Source of the DNA: Planctomycetota bacterium
Lineage (GTDB): Bacteria > Planctomycetota > Planctomycetia > Pirellulales > Pirellulaceae
Direction of reading: 5' to 3'
Length of the DNA: 5,888 nucleotides
Assembly: GCA_026692885.1 (NCBI GenBank)
Contig: JAPLNJ010000631.1
Location: forward strand, 1 to 5,888
Shown: piece after piece, positions 5,714-5,888 of the stretch
How the letters are laid out: each line of letters begins with the position of its first letter
How positions within the stretch are numbered: the stretch's first letter is position 1
Made by a program: the position numbers and the translations under genes
Notes under the pieces: model-generated
Database searches by the model: none
The model's input: the letters and a program-made list of their open reading frames with translations, nothing else
Told to the model about the DNA's origin: nothing

Positions 5714-5888
5714 CGGGCGGCAGAGCGGCAAAACGTGTGCTATCAAAGCAAAGACTTCGGATTCTGTGGTTCGGCTTTCGGAACTGCGGGCCTGTGGCAG
5801 GAGCCGACGCCATCGCATGAGTGGGGTCGGGTGTTCAGAAATTCATTTTTCGCGGGCGAGGTGCTTTCCATAATCACAGTCTCTTGCC

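Noticed and set aside
5475..5813. Minus-strand frame of 112 codons overlapping the start of the UbiA-family gene
   Set aside because: It is an out-of-frame shadow; the UbiA frame carries the conserved motifs over the same bases.
5743..5871. 42-codon minus-strand frame (begins MESTSPAKNEF) upstream of the UbiA-family gene
   Set aside because: It has no good ribosome binding site, no recognisable sequence and ordinary composition. It could be a leader peptide but there is no support.

Overview
This window looks like a piece of a planctomycete chromosome, probably from the Pirellula/Rhodopirellula side of the phylum. That is inferred from the style of the genes and, above all, from short GC-rich palindromic intergenic repeats of a kind I associate with planctomycete genomes. 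When translated, these give spurious peptides such as SAGASPSP and LVPTLCVGTQ. No ribosomal RNA or other marker gene is present to confirm it. All recognised genes lie on the minus strand, so they are read from high to low coordinates.

Positions 5888 to 3053 hold a compact three-gene cluster that is probably one operon. It contains a UbiA-family membrane prenyltransferase (4715-5698), PgsA-type CDP-diacylglycerol--glycerol-3-phosphate 3-phosphatidyltransferase (4146-4733) and a CPBP (CAAX-like) intramembrane protease (3053-4132). The first two genes overlap and the third starts about 13 bases after the second ends, so translational coupling is likely. All three products are polytopic membrane proteins, and the theme is lipid/isoprenoid head-group chemistry at the membrane. 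The CPBP gene most likely starts at a GTG.

Positions 2998 to 2721 are non-coding and filled with two palindromic repeat elements: a GC-rich hairpin pair (2765-2820) and a four-hairpin element with long terminal inverted arms (2881-2997). The open frame of the methylase extends upstream through the first of these, but the codons there are repeat DNA. A good ribosome binding site puts the real start at 2720.

Positions 2720 to 323 hold a large zinc-ribbon DNA methyltransferase of the COG1743/DUF1156-like type. Its catalytic motifs are intact. Near the 3' end the conserved protein jumps frame at about position 470: the original frame runs into junk and stops at 432, while the conserved C-terminal sequence continues in another frame for 48 codons and then stops at 323. 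The gene therefore seems to carry a recent frameshift and probably a C-terminal truncation. No restriction or helicase partner is visible.

Positions 322 to 1 contain no gene. They hold a nested palindromic repeat (81-197) and a 38-base-spaced direct repeat. The methylase is thus bracketed on both sides by palindromic repeat clusters. No previously undescribed multi-gene system is evident; the most interesting signals are the broken methylase and the repeat elements around it.
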